In this document: piece after piece, positions 6,766 to 13,085 of the stretch
Numbering within the stretch: position 1 is the stretch's first letter
How the letters are laid out: each line of letters opens with the position of its first letter
Assembly: GCA_937891805.1 (NCBI GenBank)
Contig: CALATK010000070.1
Coordinates: forward strand, 1 to 13,085
Origin: an uncultured Fibrobacter sp.
Lineage (GTDB): Bacteria > Fibrobacterota > Fibrobacteria > Fibrobacterales > Fibrobacteraceae
DNA: 13,085 nucleotides
Reading direction: 5' to 3'
Made by a program: the position numbers and the translations under genes
The notes under the pieces: generated by a model
What the model was told of the DNA's origin: nothing
Database searches by the model: none
What the model saw: only the letters and a program-made list of their open reading frames with translations

Positions 6766-7404
6766 TTACCCTTCTTCCAGGGCTTCCTTGAATTCGTCCA
6801 CCGTGGCGATGTATTCGTCGATCATGTCGGGCTTGGAATCCAGGTGGGCAAGAATCTTATCCAGGTGTTCCTTGTTGAACACTGCCTTCAGCTGGCGGCT
6901 GGCGTGACCCTTGTAGCCCCATTCCTTGAGGATTTCGTCGGTGACCACGAAGGAATCGTCCATAGACACGAAACGCATGGGGCCATAGACTGCCCAGTTG
7001 TGTTCCATCTGCATGCATTCCGGTTCCTGCATGTCGGGGTTGGCCATGTAGCGCTGGATATGGCGGGTGCGAACGTCCTTGATCTTGTCGATGCGCATAT
7101 AACCCATGATCAAGTACTTGTTGCGCATTTCGGAATCGCTGAGGCCTTCGTAGCGGGTGCCGAACAGAATGTAGCGGCTCTTGGCACGGACGATGGCGTT
7201 GATGTTTTTCACGTTGCAGCAGCTCATGAGACCGTAGGTGCTGGTCTCGTAGTTGGGTTCATAGAAGAAGCCCTTGCCGTTTTCGTTCAGCTGGTCGCGG
7301 ACGGGCATTTCGGACTGGTGACTGGTCTCCACATAGAGCAGGCTGCCGGCGGCGTTGCCACGGTAGTCTTGCCAACCTTCAAGATTGATTTGTGTCTTAG
7401 GCAT
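6766..7404 (-). CDS. hypothetical protein, 212 residues
   Basis: I do not recognise this family. The protein is soluble, with no signal peptide or membrane segment. The N-terminal half alternates short strands with conserved-looking aromatic and basic residues (SLLYVETSHQ, GFFYEPNYE, SRYILFGTRYEG, NKYLIMGYMRIDKI), which suggests a compact beta-rich domain. It has a Cys pair (SCCNVKN, about 61-65) and a third cysteine (PEC, 130). The C-terminal third is helical and acidic. A strong ribosome binding site (AGGGG, 7 nt before the ATG) and a following strong terminator show an actively maintained gene. It is separated from murI by 91 nt and probably has its own promoter in that AT-rich gap, though I cannot place one firmly. 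Any link to nucleotide-modification or PUA-like folds would be a guess. Confidence 0.85.
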   Translation of the reverse strand: MPKTQINLEGWQDYRGNAAGSLLYVETSHQSEMPVRDQLNENGKGFFYEPNYETSTYGLMSCCNVKNINAIVRAKSRYILFGTRYEGLSDSEMRNKYLIMGYMRIDKIKDVRTRHIQRYMANPDMQEPECMQMEHNWAVYGPMRFVSMDDSFVVTDEILKEWGYKGHASRQLKAVFNKEHLDKILAHLDSKPDMIDEYIATVDEFKEALEEG

Positions 7405-7495
7405 TATTCAACCCCTAAAAAAGTGATACATAATAAAAAAACCAGCGGACCTAAAAAGGTTCGTTATTTACGTTGCCAAAATACAAAAATCAGTG

Positions 7496-8305
7496 CTAGA
7501 GGGTGAGGGATTCTGCCGAAATATCCTTCATTCCGAACAGATTAGCCCCTTTTTCGAAGAAATTGGCAGTATCCGTAGTCAAAAAGCGGGTCTTGCCGGA
7601 CCGCGAAAGCCGGGCATCCATCTCGGGGTGGCGGTTCAGGTAGTCGACGGTCTTGTCCGCCACAATCTGGCCCTGGATGACCAGGCGCACTCCTGCAGGG
7701 AGCGCCTCCCGAATTTCTTTTTCTAGCAAGGGGTAATGGGTACAGGCCAAAAGGACGGTGTCTATTTCGGGATCTTCTTTCAACAGGGCGTCCACTTCTT
7801 TCTTGACGAAAAAGCGGGAGCCTTCCGTATCCATCTCGCCGTTTTCTACCAGGGGAACCCACATGGGGCAGGCGTGCTGGGTGACCTTCAGTTCAGGAAA
7901 GAAATGGCTGATTTCTATCTGGTAGCTGTTGGACGAAACCGTACCCGCGGTAGCGAAGATGCCGATGTGTCCCGTGCGGCTGAACTTGCCGATTTCTTCG
8001 GTAGTGGGCCTGATGATGCCAAGCACCCGCCTATCCGGGAACTCTACGGGCAACACCTGCTGCTGGATGCTTCGGAGCGCCCGGGCCGATGCCGTATTGC
8101 AGGCGAGAATCACCAGGGGGCAGCCCCTGTTGAAAAGCTCCCGCACGCACTGGAGGGTGTAGCGGAAGATGGTCTCGAAACTCCTGCTCCCGTAGGGCGC
8201 CCGGGCGTTGTCGCCCAGGTACAAGAAGTCGTATTCGGGCAGAGCCTTGCGCAAGTCCTGCAAGATAGTGAGCCCGCCAAATCCGGAATCGAAGACGCCT
8301 ATCAC
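7496..8305 (-). CDS. murI: glutamate racemase
   Basis: This 269-residue MurI interconverts L- and D-glutamate in the cytoplasm, supplying D-Glu for peptidoglycan. It begins IGVFDSGFGGLT, the family N-terminus, with the catalytic aspartate and serine at residues 6-7. GDNARAPYG (31-39), ACNTAS with catalytic Cys69 and ACTHYP with catalytic Cys188 follow, so both active-site cysteines are present. I set the start at GTG 8305 because the conserved domain begins there, the length becomes normal, and GGAGG lies 7 nt upstream. The upstream extension of the open frame to 8455 is not conserved-looking and overlaps the preceding gene. The GTGA overlap with the acyltransferase stop implies translational coupling. 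Confidence 0.95.
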   Translation of the reverse strand: MIGVFDSGFGGLTILQDLRKALPEYDFLYLGDNARAPYGSRSFETIFRYTLQCVRELFNRGCPLVILACNTASARALRSIQQQVLPVEFPDRRVLGIIRPTTEEIGKFSRTGHIGIFATAGTVSSNSYQIEISHFFPELKVTQHACPMWVPLVENGEMDTEGSRFFVKKEVDALLKEDPEIDTVLLACTHYPLLEKEIREALPAGVRLVIQGQIVADKTVDYLNRHPEMDARLSRSGKTRFLTTDTANFFEKGANLFGMKDISAESLTL

Positions 8306-10458
8306 AGGGCGGCCTCCATGCGGGAACGGACCAGGGGCATCAGTTCCTTTCTCGGGTCGTTGTCGCCCTGGCGTTTTTCGATTTCGCCTGCGTCGATGGG
8401 CTCGAGAATCTGTACGCTCACCTTGCAGCGCCCGGTATTCTTGCGGCGTTCCCACACGGCAGAAGTGCCGCGGATAACCACGGGGAGCACTATAGCGTGT
8501 GACTCCAGCGCAAGCCTGAAACCGCCGCTCTTAAAGGGAGATAGAGCTTCGCTTTTTCCACGAGTACCTTCGGGGAACAGACAGAGCCGTGGTGCCCGGC
8601 CAGATGCCATGGCTTCGCGGATTAGCGCTCCGCCACCACCCTTTTTACGGTTGATAAAAATGCAGCCGATCTTGTGCATCCAGAAATTGAGGAATGGGAT
8701 GAACCTAAGCGAAGCCTTGGCGATGAACCCCACAATCCGTTCGATGGAAAGAAACATCACGGGAATGTCGGCGTAGGAATTGTGGTTCCCCATAACGAAC
8801 ACGGGGCGGCTCCAGTCCACCTTGGAAAGAATCGCCTGGTCTTTTATTTCCAGGTCAACCCGCAGCACGTTCATGCAGAATCGGGAGAACTTCTGGATTT
8901 TTCCTTCGAGCCAGGTGTTGAAATTTTTTCCGTAGGCAACCAAGATAAAGGGCAGCGCGAGAATATGCGCGAGCATATAGCCAAGCACTACAATTACCAC
9001 GTATATTCTAAACAAGATAACAGGCATAGTCCATCGGGGTTGCTTGGGGTAGCGGGGCAGGAACCTGGACGGTTTCAGTTTCAGCAGTTTCCCTTTCCAA
9101 TACCTCTGCTTGCAATATAGCAAAACCAGATAAGATTCGGCACGGGTCACCCCGACGTAATACAGCCGCCTTTCTTCGTCCATCTGTGCCTTGCGCTGTT
9201 TTCGGTTGCCTTCGCACTTGCCCGGCGTGAACCCTTCGGCAAGGCCCGCGTAAAAGACTACGGCGTACTGGAGGCCTTTGGAGGCGTGTACCGTCTCGAT
9301 ATGGATGCCGTCTTCCAGCACTTCGTCGCCTGCCATAGGGTCGCCGGCGATGGGCAGCTCGCATTCCCGCAGGGCTTCTTCGAAATATTGCCGAAGCCGG
9401 TTGTACCGCACCAGGATGGCGAAGTTTTTCCATTGGAGTCCGTAGTTTTCGCGCAGGGAATGAATGGCGACCTTTATCCTTTCGATTTCTTCGATGGGGT
9501 TGTCCGACACCCAGACTTCGGGCTTGCGGTTTTCGGTGAAAATCCTGTTGCCGCCGGAGCCCCTGGGGTTCCCTGCCCGGAGAACCTTCCGTAACGTTAC
9601 GGGTTTGTTCACAAAAATGTCGTTGGCCAGATGCAGAACGTTCGGTACGGAGCGGTAGTTCCATTCCAGACGGATGAGGGTACTGTCCTTGAAGTCCGCC
9701 TGGAAACGCCGGATGTTCCCGATGTCCGCTCCGCGGAAGCCGTAGATGGCCTGGTCATCGTCGCCTACTACGAACAGATCCTTGCGGTTTCCGAGAATGT
9801 TCTTGACCAGCCTGTATTGGGAAGGGTTGATGTCCTGGTATTCATCTACCAGGATTTCGGCCCACAGGGACTGAAAGTATTCTCTTGCATTTTCGCAAGT
9901 TTCAAGCAGCCTAATGGCGAGGTAAATCAGGTCTTCGAAAACCACGTTTCCAGACAAAATAACGCTTTTCTGCAGGGGTGAAATTTTTTTCTTGATGGTA
10001 CTCGGCTGGTCGTCCGAAAAAAGTTCTTCCCGGTTCAACTTGGCGGCAGGAATCTTCCGCCTTGCCAGTTCCCGCAAGAATTCCCGCTGGTCCGTTTCCT
10101 TTGGGGTAGGAATCTTGTTGAACCCGAGAATCTCGTAGGCAAAGCGCTCTCCGATTTTCTGCTTGAGCATGAACAGCGCAAGAGAATGGAAGGTGCAGAG
10201 CCGTACCCCTGCCTTCGGGAAAAGTGCCTCTACCCGCTCCCGCATTTCGGCTGCGGCCTTGGCGGTGAAGGTAAGGGCCAGAATCTTTTCGGGCTGTACC
10301 CCGCTCATGATGCGGTACTGGATCCGCTTGGTCAGTACAGAAGTTTTGCCCGAGCCCGCCCCTGCAAGAATCAGGAGAGCTCCGTTTTGTTTATGGTCGT
10401 GCAAGACGGCCATACGCTGGTCGCCGTTCAGACCTTTCAAGATGCTTTCGGCATCCAT
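8302..10458 (-). CDS. UvrD-like helicase fused to PlsC-type acyltransferase
   Basis: A single uninterrupted 718-codon frame joins two unrelated enzymes. Residues 1-470 are an SF1A 3'-5' helicase: Walker A GAGSGKTS (33-40), LTFTAKAAAEMRERV, DEYQD (205-209), VGDDDQAIYGFRGAD (231-245), EWNYRS (265-270), ETVHASKGLQ (388-397), YYVGVTRA (433-440) and the usual closing PSRFLPRYP. Only about 115 residues separate EWNYRS from ETVHASKG, so the 2B subdomain is missing. Residues 478-718 are a 1-acylglycerol-3-phosphate acyltransferase type: membrane segment(s) 479-508, NHNSYAD (H559, D564), FIPFLNFWMHKIGCIFINR, FPEGTRG (628-634) and VLPVVIRG. The linker is under ten residues. Met478 begins a natural acyltransferase N-terminus but has no visible ribosome binding site. 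It could be a true fusion tethering the helicase to the membrane, or a lost stop between two genes. It runs into murI. Confidence 0.93.
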   Translation of the reverse strand: MDAESILKGLNGDQRMAVLHDHKQNGALLILAGAGSGKTSVLTKRIQYRIMSGVQPEKILALTFTAKAAAEMRERVEALFPKAGVRLCTFHSLALFMLKQKIGERFAYEILGFNKIPTPKETDQREFLRELARRKIPAAKLNREELFSDDQPSTIKKKISPLQKSVILSGNVVFEDLIYLAIRLLETCENAREYFQSLWAEILVDEYQDINPSQYRLVKNILGNRKDLFVVGDDDQAIYGFRGADIGNIRRFQADFKDSTLIRLEWNYRSVPNVLHLANDIFVNKPVTLRKVLRAGNPRGSGGNRIFTENRKPEVWVSDNPIEEIERIKVAIHSLRENYGLQWKNFAILVRYNRLRQYFEEALRECELPIAGDPMAGDEVLEDGIHIETVHASKGLQYAVVFYAGLAEGFTPGKCEGNRKQRKAQMDEERRLYYVGVTRAESYLVLLYCKQRYWKGKLLKLKPSRFLPRYPKQPRWTMPVILFRIYVVIVVLGYMLAHILALPFILVAYGKNFNTWLEGKIQKFSRFCMNVLRVDLEIKDQAILSKVDWSRPVFVMGNHNSYADIPVMFLSIERIVGFIAKASLRFIPFLNFWMHKIGCIFINRKKGGGGALIREAMASGRAPRLCLFPEGTRGKSEALSPFKSGGFRLALESHAIVLPVVIRGTSAVWERRKNTGRCKVSVQILEPIDAGEIEKRQGDNDPRKELMPLVRSRMEAAL
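8313..8317 (-). promoter_or_regulatory. Shine-Dalgarno site for murI inside the upstream gene
   Basis: GGAGG lies within the last codons of the acyltransferase (ATGGAGGCCGCCCTGTGA), 7 nt before the GTG start of murI. It supports the short murI start and coupling through the GTGA overlap. Confidence 0.75.
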
Positions 10459-10518
10459 AGGTTACCGTTGTGGAATGCGGCGCCCCGAAATTTGCGCCTG
10501 CGGGATATGGAAAAGGGA

Positions 10519-11523
10519 CTAGGTGGTTTCCTTGTCCGAAACATTCGAATGGCCGCCCAGTAAAAAGGCGAAGCCTCCGAACAGACTCAACAACAAACTT
10601 ACAAAATAGGCCAGCAGCTGGATTACTACCGATTCGAGACCGGGCACTCCGGCGCGGGCAAACAGGGACTGGGCGAGCAGTTCCCTAGGTCCAAACCCGC
10701 CGATGGAAATAGGCAGAGCGCTTACGATAGCTACCAGCGGGATATAGTAGAAATACCAGGAAATAGATAAATCTACTCCGACGGCGATACCGCAGAAGAA
10801 GTGCACCAGGATGCGGAGGGCCTGTGTCACTGCCGAAAGTCCGGTAATCTGTGCCATCAGTTTTTTGGACTGAAAATTCTGAAAACGTTCGAACATGCGC
10901 TCCATGCGCGAACTGATGCCCTTCGGCAAAATTCTGGAAAAAACCTTGTGGCCCAACCGCCCTAGCCGCCGGCTGCAAAGTCCGCCCAGTAGGGCGCAGA
11001 AGCCGATAAAAATCCACACCGACGGCCACATGAACGCCCGCTGGGCGTCGTCGTGCATAAAGAACAGGAGTCCCATGCCCAAGGTGAAAAGCGTTACAAA
11101 GAAAAGTCCAAAGAGCCTGTCAAAGAATGTAGCGGTAAGTCCGGCGCCGACACTGTCCTGCCCACCCTGCATGCGGATGTCGTAGACCTTCTTGACGTCG
11201 CCGCCCACGTTTCCGGGCATGAAGTTGTTGAAGAACAGCCCCACGTAGTAAAGCTTCAGCAGGTGGCCGTACTTTAAGTTCACGCCCTGCCGCTCCAGCA
11301 GAAGTTTCCACTGCAGGCAGGCCGTGAAGTTGGAAAGGGCGAGGCAGACCACGGCAAGCGTGAGCGGCAGCAGGCTCTTTGTAGAGAACAGCCTGTACAA
11401 ATCCCCGATGTCCCAATCCGGATCGCCCACGATGTTACGGTACACGAAATACGCGGGGACGATGGTCACCGTGAGTTTCAGCAGGAACACCAGCGCGGAT
11501 TTGAGCTTCGGGGACAGTTTCAT
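10519..11523 (-). CDS. flippase-like LPG synthase TM family protein (UPF0104)
   Basis: This 334-residue polytopic inner-membrane protein belongs to the lysylphosphatidylglycerol synthase transmembrane (UPF0104/AglD2-like) family. Hydrophobic helices are visible at about 8-28, 50-70, 90-104, 130-157, 165-183, 230-250, 257-275 and 298-323. The family signatures are present: FFNNFMPGNVGGDVKKVY (97-114) and ALPISIGGFGPRE (269-281). The soluble aminoacyl-transfer domain of MprF is absent, so lipid lysylation is not implied; family members are thought to handle lipid-linked substrates across the membrane. It follows the methyltransferase stop by 3 nt and precedes the helicase-acyltransferase gene by 60 nt, all on one strand. 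I see no clear Shine-Dalgarno site, so translation may depend on the upstream gene. Confidence 0.9.
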   Translation of the reverse strand: MKLSPKLKSALVFLLKLTVTIVPAYFVYRNIVGDPDWDIGDLYRLFSTKSLLPLTLAVVCLALSNFTACLQWKLLLERQGVNLKYGHLLKLYYVGLFFNNFMPGNVGGDVKKVYDIRMQGGQDSVGAGLTATFFDRLFGLFFVTLFTLGMGLLFFMHDDAQRAFMWPSVWIFIGFCALLGGLCSRRLGRLGHKVFSRILPKGISSRMERMFERFQNFQSKKLMAQITGLSAVTQALRILVHFFCGIAVGVDLSISWYFYYIPLVAIVSALPISIGGFGPRELLAQSLFARAGVPGLESVVIQLLAYFVSLLLSLFGGFAFLLGGHSNVSDKETT

Positions 11524-11526
11524 GGA

Positions 11527-12306
11527 CTAGGGCTTTTTGCCCAGGACTCCTATGCTCAGCTGGGTGTAATGCATCAGGGGGTTGGATTCCAGGGAATCCA
11601 GGATACGGTCTTTTACCTTCTGGTAGGCAGTTCCCTGCAACGGATACTTGGGCAGTTCCACGCCTAGCTTGAAGCAGAATTCCCGTGCCATACGGTAGAA
11701 CAGATTGGGGCGCATCCAGTCGCCGTACTGGTAGACATTTTCAAAGCCTGCGTCGGTCATGAGTTTTTTCAGCTGGGGCATGGTGAACTGTTTTTCCCAG
11801 CCGGCGAACCACTTGTCCATGGCAATCAGGATATGCTTGATGATGGTGTAGGGGTGCACTGTTTGCGGTACGTCGCAGAGGCAGTGCCCGCCGTGCTTCA
11901 AGATGCGGAAGTTTTCCTTGATGAGCGGGAGAGAATCCTTGAAATGTTCCGCTAGCCCTTGATGGAAAACCAGGTCGAAGGTGTTGTCGGGGAAGGGCGC
12001 CTTGAAGGCGTCGCCACGGACAAGTTTCAAGTTGTCGTATAGATTGTCTTTTGACCGCAGGCCATCTACAATCTTCAAGCTGTTCTCGGCAAAATCTAAT
12101 ACGTACACGTCGGCGCCCAGGCGGGCAAGCTCGGCGCTGTCACGGCCGGTGCCGGCGCCAACTTCCAGCACCTTGAGTCCTTCGAGCTTAAAATTCTTCT
12201 TGATGGTATTCAGCACCGACGGAGACGAAGGATACACCTTGTCCATGTCGTTTTTCTGTTGCCAAAAACGGTTCCATACGGACTGGTCTGGTTCTTTTAC
12301 TGTCAT
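11527..12306 (-). CDS. class I SAM-dependent methyltransferase
   Basis: This 259-residue cytoplasmic protein has a Rossmann-type methyltransferase core. Motif I is VLEVGAGTGRDS (46-57). The acidic residue at the end of strand 2 is in VYVLDFAENS (Asp71), then VRGDAFKAPFPDNTFDLVF and HQGLAEHF, a UbiE/type-11 style. The C-terminal third (WFAGWEKQFTMPQLKKLM..., DWMRPNLFYRM) is an extra helical region that may bind the acceptor. The substrate is unknown; the adjacent flippase-like and acyltransferase genes suggest a lipid or lipid-linked saccharide, as inference only. I use ATG 12306; an in-frame TTG at 12315 adds three residues and has no better ribosome site. It is the first gene of the minus-strand run and faces the sigma gene across 251 nt. 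Confidence 0.88.
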   Translation of the reverse strand: MTVKEPDQSVWNRFWQQKNDMDKVYPSSPSVLNTIKKNFKLEGLKVLEVGAGTGRDSAELARLGADVYVLDFAENSLKIVDGLRSKDNLYDNLKLVRGDAFKAPFPDNTFDLVFHQGLAEHFKDSLPLIKENFRILKHGGHCLCDVPQTVHPYTIIKHILIAMDKWFAGWEKQFTMPQLKKLMTDAGFENVYQYGDWMRPNLFYRMAREFCFKLGVELPKYPLQGTAYQKVKDRILDSLESNPLMHYTQLSIGVLGKKP

Positions 12307-12388
12307 AACCGGCAAAATATACGAATTTGTATCTTACAGAGTATCAACGAATTATGATCTCTTCGTGTATTTTTCTGCTTTTTACCTA

Positions 12389-12403
12389 TTTTTGTAACAA
12401 AAA
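12389..12403. promoter_or_regulatory. palindrome 1, TTTTGTnACAAAA operator candidate
   Basis: TTTTTGTAACAAAAA is a perfect 15-bp palindrome with one central base (12396). It shares TTTTGTnACAAAA with the palindrome at 12418-12434; the centres are 30 bp apart, close to three helical turns. The pair looks like a two-site operator between the divergent methyltransferase and sigma genes. Confidence 0.5.
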
Positions 12404-12414
12404 GATGACAATGT

Positions 12415-12443
12415 TTGAATTTTGTGACAAAATTTTCTATATT
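12415..12443 (+). promoter_or_regulatory. sigma-gene promoter (-35/-10)
   Basis: TTGAAT (12415-12420) and TATATT (12438-12443) are separated by exactly 17 bp and match the vegetative consensus at 4/6 and 5/6. Initiation near 12450 would give a ~108-nt leader before the ATG at 12558. The spacer holds most of palindrome 2, so a bound factor would block polymerase. Confidence 0.55.
12418..12434. promoter_or_regulatory. palindrome 2 within the promoter spacer
   Basis: AATTTTGTGACAAAATT is a perfect 17-bp palindrome centred on 12426. It overlaps the -35 end and most of the spacer of the predicted promoter. It has the same core as the site 30 bp upstream. I do not match it to a known regulator. 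Confidence 0.55.
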
Positions 12444-12478
12444 CAACCCAAGTTTAAAGGCGATATGGGGCGTTTTTT

Positions 12479-12518
12479 TGCCAAGTTGTAAAATTTTGTT
12501 CTTTTGGCATACAACTTG
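12479..12518 (+). promoter_or_regulatory. mutually exclusive hairpins in sigma-gene leader
   Basis: TGCCAA (12479-12484) can pair with TTGGCA (12504-12509). Alternatively CAAGTTGTA (12482-12490) can pair with TACAACTTG (12510-12518), 9 bp. The two share bases at 12482-12484 and cannot coexist. Neither is followed by a T-run on the plus strand, so this is not a simple terminator; a leader switch or an operator inverted repeat are both possible. Confidence 0.4.
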
Positions 12519-12557
12519 CTCAAAAAAAGCGATATTTAGAGAGACAAGGTTATAAAA

Positions 12558-13085
12558 ATGCATATTGATTCAACAGATACAACCCTAAAAAGATACCTCG
12601 AAGACATTAGACGCACAGCCCCCCTTTCCCGCGAAGAAGAACAAATTCTTTTCCAGAAAGCGAAAGAAGGCGACAAGATTGCTAGAAAGAGACTGATTTC
12701 TGCCAATATGCGTTTCGTTTTGAAAGTGGCCATTCAGTACCGTGGTTGCCCGATTCCGCTGCCGGACCTGGTGAGCGAGGGTGCAATGGGCCTGGTGCGC
12801 GCCATCGAGTCCTTTGAGCATACCCGCGGCCTCAAGTTCATCAGTTATGGCGTGTGGTGGATCAAGGCCTACATTACCCGAGCCATCAACGAACAGGGCA
12901 ACCTGATCCGCTTGCCGGCGAACCAGCACTTGCGCGTGCGCAAGGCCCTGCACGAACAGAGCCGCGGTAAAGAGATTAACGAAGAGATTCGCGAACTTAT
13001 CCAGATCGGTCAGCGCGGCGTATCTTTCGATAGCCCCTTGAAGGCGGACTCCAAGGCCACATACGCCGAAGTACTCCCCGACAAC
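12558..13085 (+). CDS. sigma-70 family RNA polymerase sigma factor (5' part)
   Basis: The frame is open to the window edge, giving the first 176 residues. The ATG at 12558 has AAGG 8 nt upstream. There is no region 1.1. Region 1.2 is TLKRYLEDIRRTAPLSREEE (9-28). Region 2 follows with RLISANMRFVLKVAIQYRG, LPDLVSEGAMGLVRAIESF (core RNA polymerase binding) and GLKFISYGVWWIKAYITRAI (2.3-2.4). Region 3 begins around LPANQHLRV and reaches YAEVLPDN. The compact layout resembles the short RpoD-like factors of Bacteroidota. The residues after the two tryptophans are I-K-A-Y instead of I-R-Q-A; the A replaces the glutamine that in E. coli RpoD (Gln437) helps read the -10 element. WIKA also occurs in E. 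coli RpoH. It could be a primary or an alternative sigma factor; I lean to alternative. Confidence 0.9.
   Translation, partial: MHIDSTDTTLKRYLEDIRRTAPLSREEEQILFQKAKEGDKIARKRLISANMRFVLKVAIQYRGCPIPLPDLVSEGAMGLVRAIESFEHTRGLKFISYGVWWIKAYITRAINEQGNLIRLPANQHLRVRKALHEQSRGKEINEEIRELIQIGQRGVSFDSPLKADSKATYAEVLPDN

Noticed and set aside
7430..7465. Possible terminator after murI (AACC...GGTT followed by T-run on the minus strand)
   Set aside because: The stem is only 4 bp with a loop of about 14 nt, too weak to call.
8306..8455. N-terminal extension of murI
   Set aside because: It would add 50 Arg-rich residues overlapping the acyltransferase end; the GTG at 8305 with GGAGG gives the normal N-terminus.
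7736..8776. 346-codon plus-strand frame opposite murI and the acyltransferase
   Set aside because: It is antisense to two conserved genes and has a biased Gly/Arg/Pro composition typical of shadow frames.
11530..11542. GGGC/GCCC hairpin with T5 loop at the methyltransferase end
   Set aside because: Only 4 bp, inside the coding end, with no following T-run; probably chance.
12307..12315. TTG start three codons upstream for the methyltransferase
   Set aside because: It is a rare start with no better ribosome site; ATG 12306 is simpler.
1..13085. tRNA, rRNA, CRISPR array, insertion sequence transposase
   Set aside because: I looked for cloverleaf-like arms with CCA-type ends, regularly spaced direct repeats and transposase motifs and found none.

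Overview
The window most resembles a chromosomal segment from a Fibrobacter-type bacterium. The main evidence is the secreted protease at 3598-5604, whose serine-cluster linker (repeated SSSSE blocks) and short C-terminal beta-rich tail are typical of Fibrobacter exported proteins. Most of its genes use recognisable Shine-Dalgarno sites. This assignment is an inference from protein style; no rRNA is present.

Region 1 (1-2754) looks acquired. Two related ~116-123 bp inverted-terminus elements (27-149 and 592-707) lie in opposite orientations around a small orphan gene (234-584), whose 3' end runs into a third half-copy. Next is a complete YgiQ-family radical SAM gene. Its protein reads like Bacteroidales homologues as I remember them, and it has an A-rich leader with no Shine-Dalgarno site. 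It ends convergently on prmA, with both stops inside one TTAA.

Region 2 (2751-6742) holds an M6 metallopeptidase followed 4 nt later by prmA on the minus strand. Divergent from them, across 45 nt, is a DUF4172-Fic protein. Both its catalytic motif (RPFADANGR, not HPFxDGNGR) and its inhibitory motif (NSAIDG, not SSxIEG) have changed. A GC-rich hairpin with a U-tract closes the opposite gene.

Region 3 (6766-12306) is a minus-strand run read from right to left: SAM methyltransferase, UPF0104/LPG-synthase-TM flippase-like protein, a single ORF joining a UvrD-type helicase lacking its 2B subdomain to a PlsC-type acyltransferase, then murI, which is coupled to it by a GTGA overlap. After a 91 nt gap comes an unrecognised 212-residue protein. 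Envelope functions (lipid acylation, flippase-like membrane protein, D-glutamate supply) dominate, which makes the helicase fusion the anomaly.

Region 4 (12307-13085) is an AT-rich divergent regulatory region followed by the 5' part of a sigma-70 family gene cut by the window edge. A -35/-10 pair contains a perfect 17-bp palindrome, with a sister palindrome 30 bp upstream and two mutually exclusive hairpins in the leader.

The strongest candidates for something new are the helicase-acyltransferase fusion, the doubly altered Fic protein and the palindrome-controlled sigma factor with RpoH-like residues in region 2.4.
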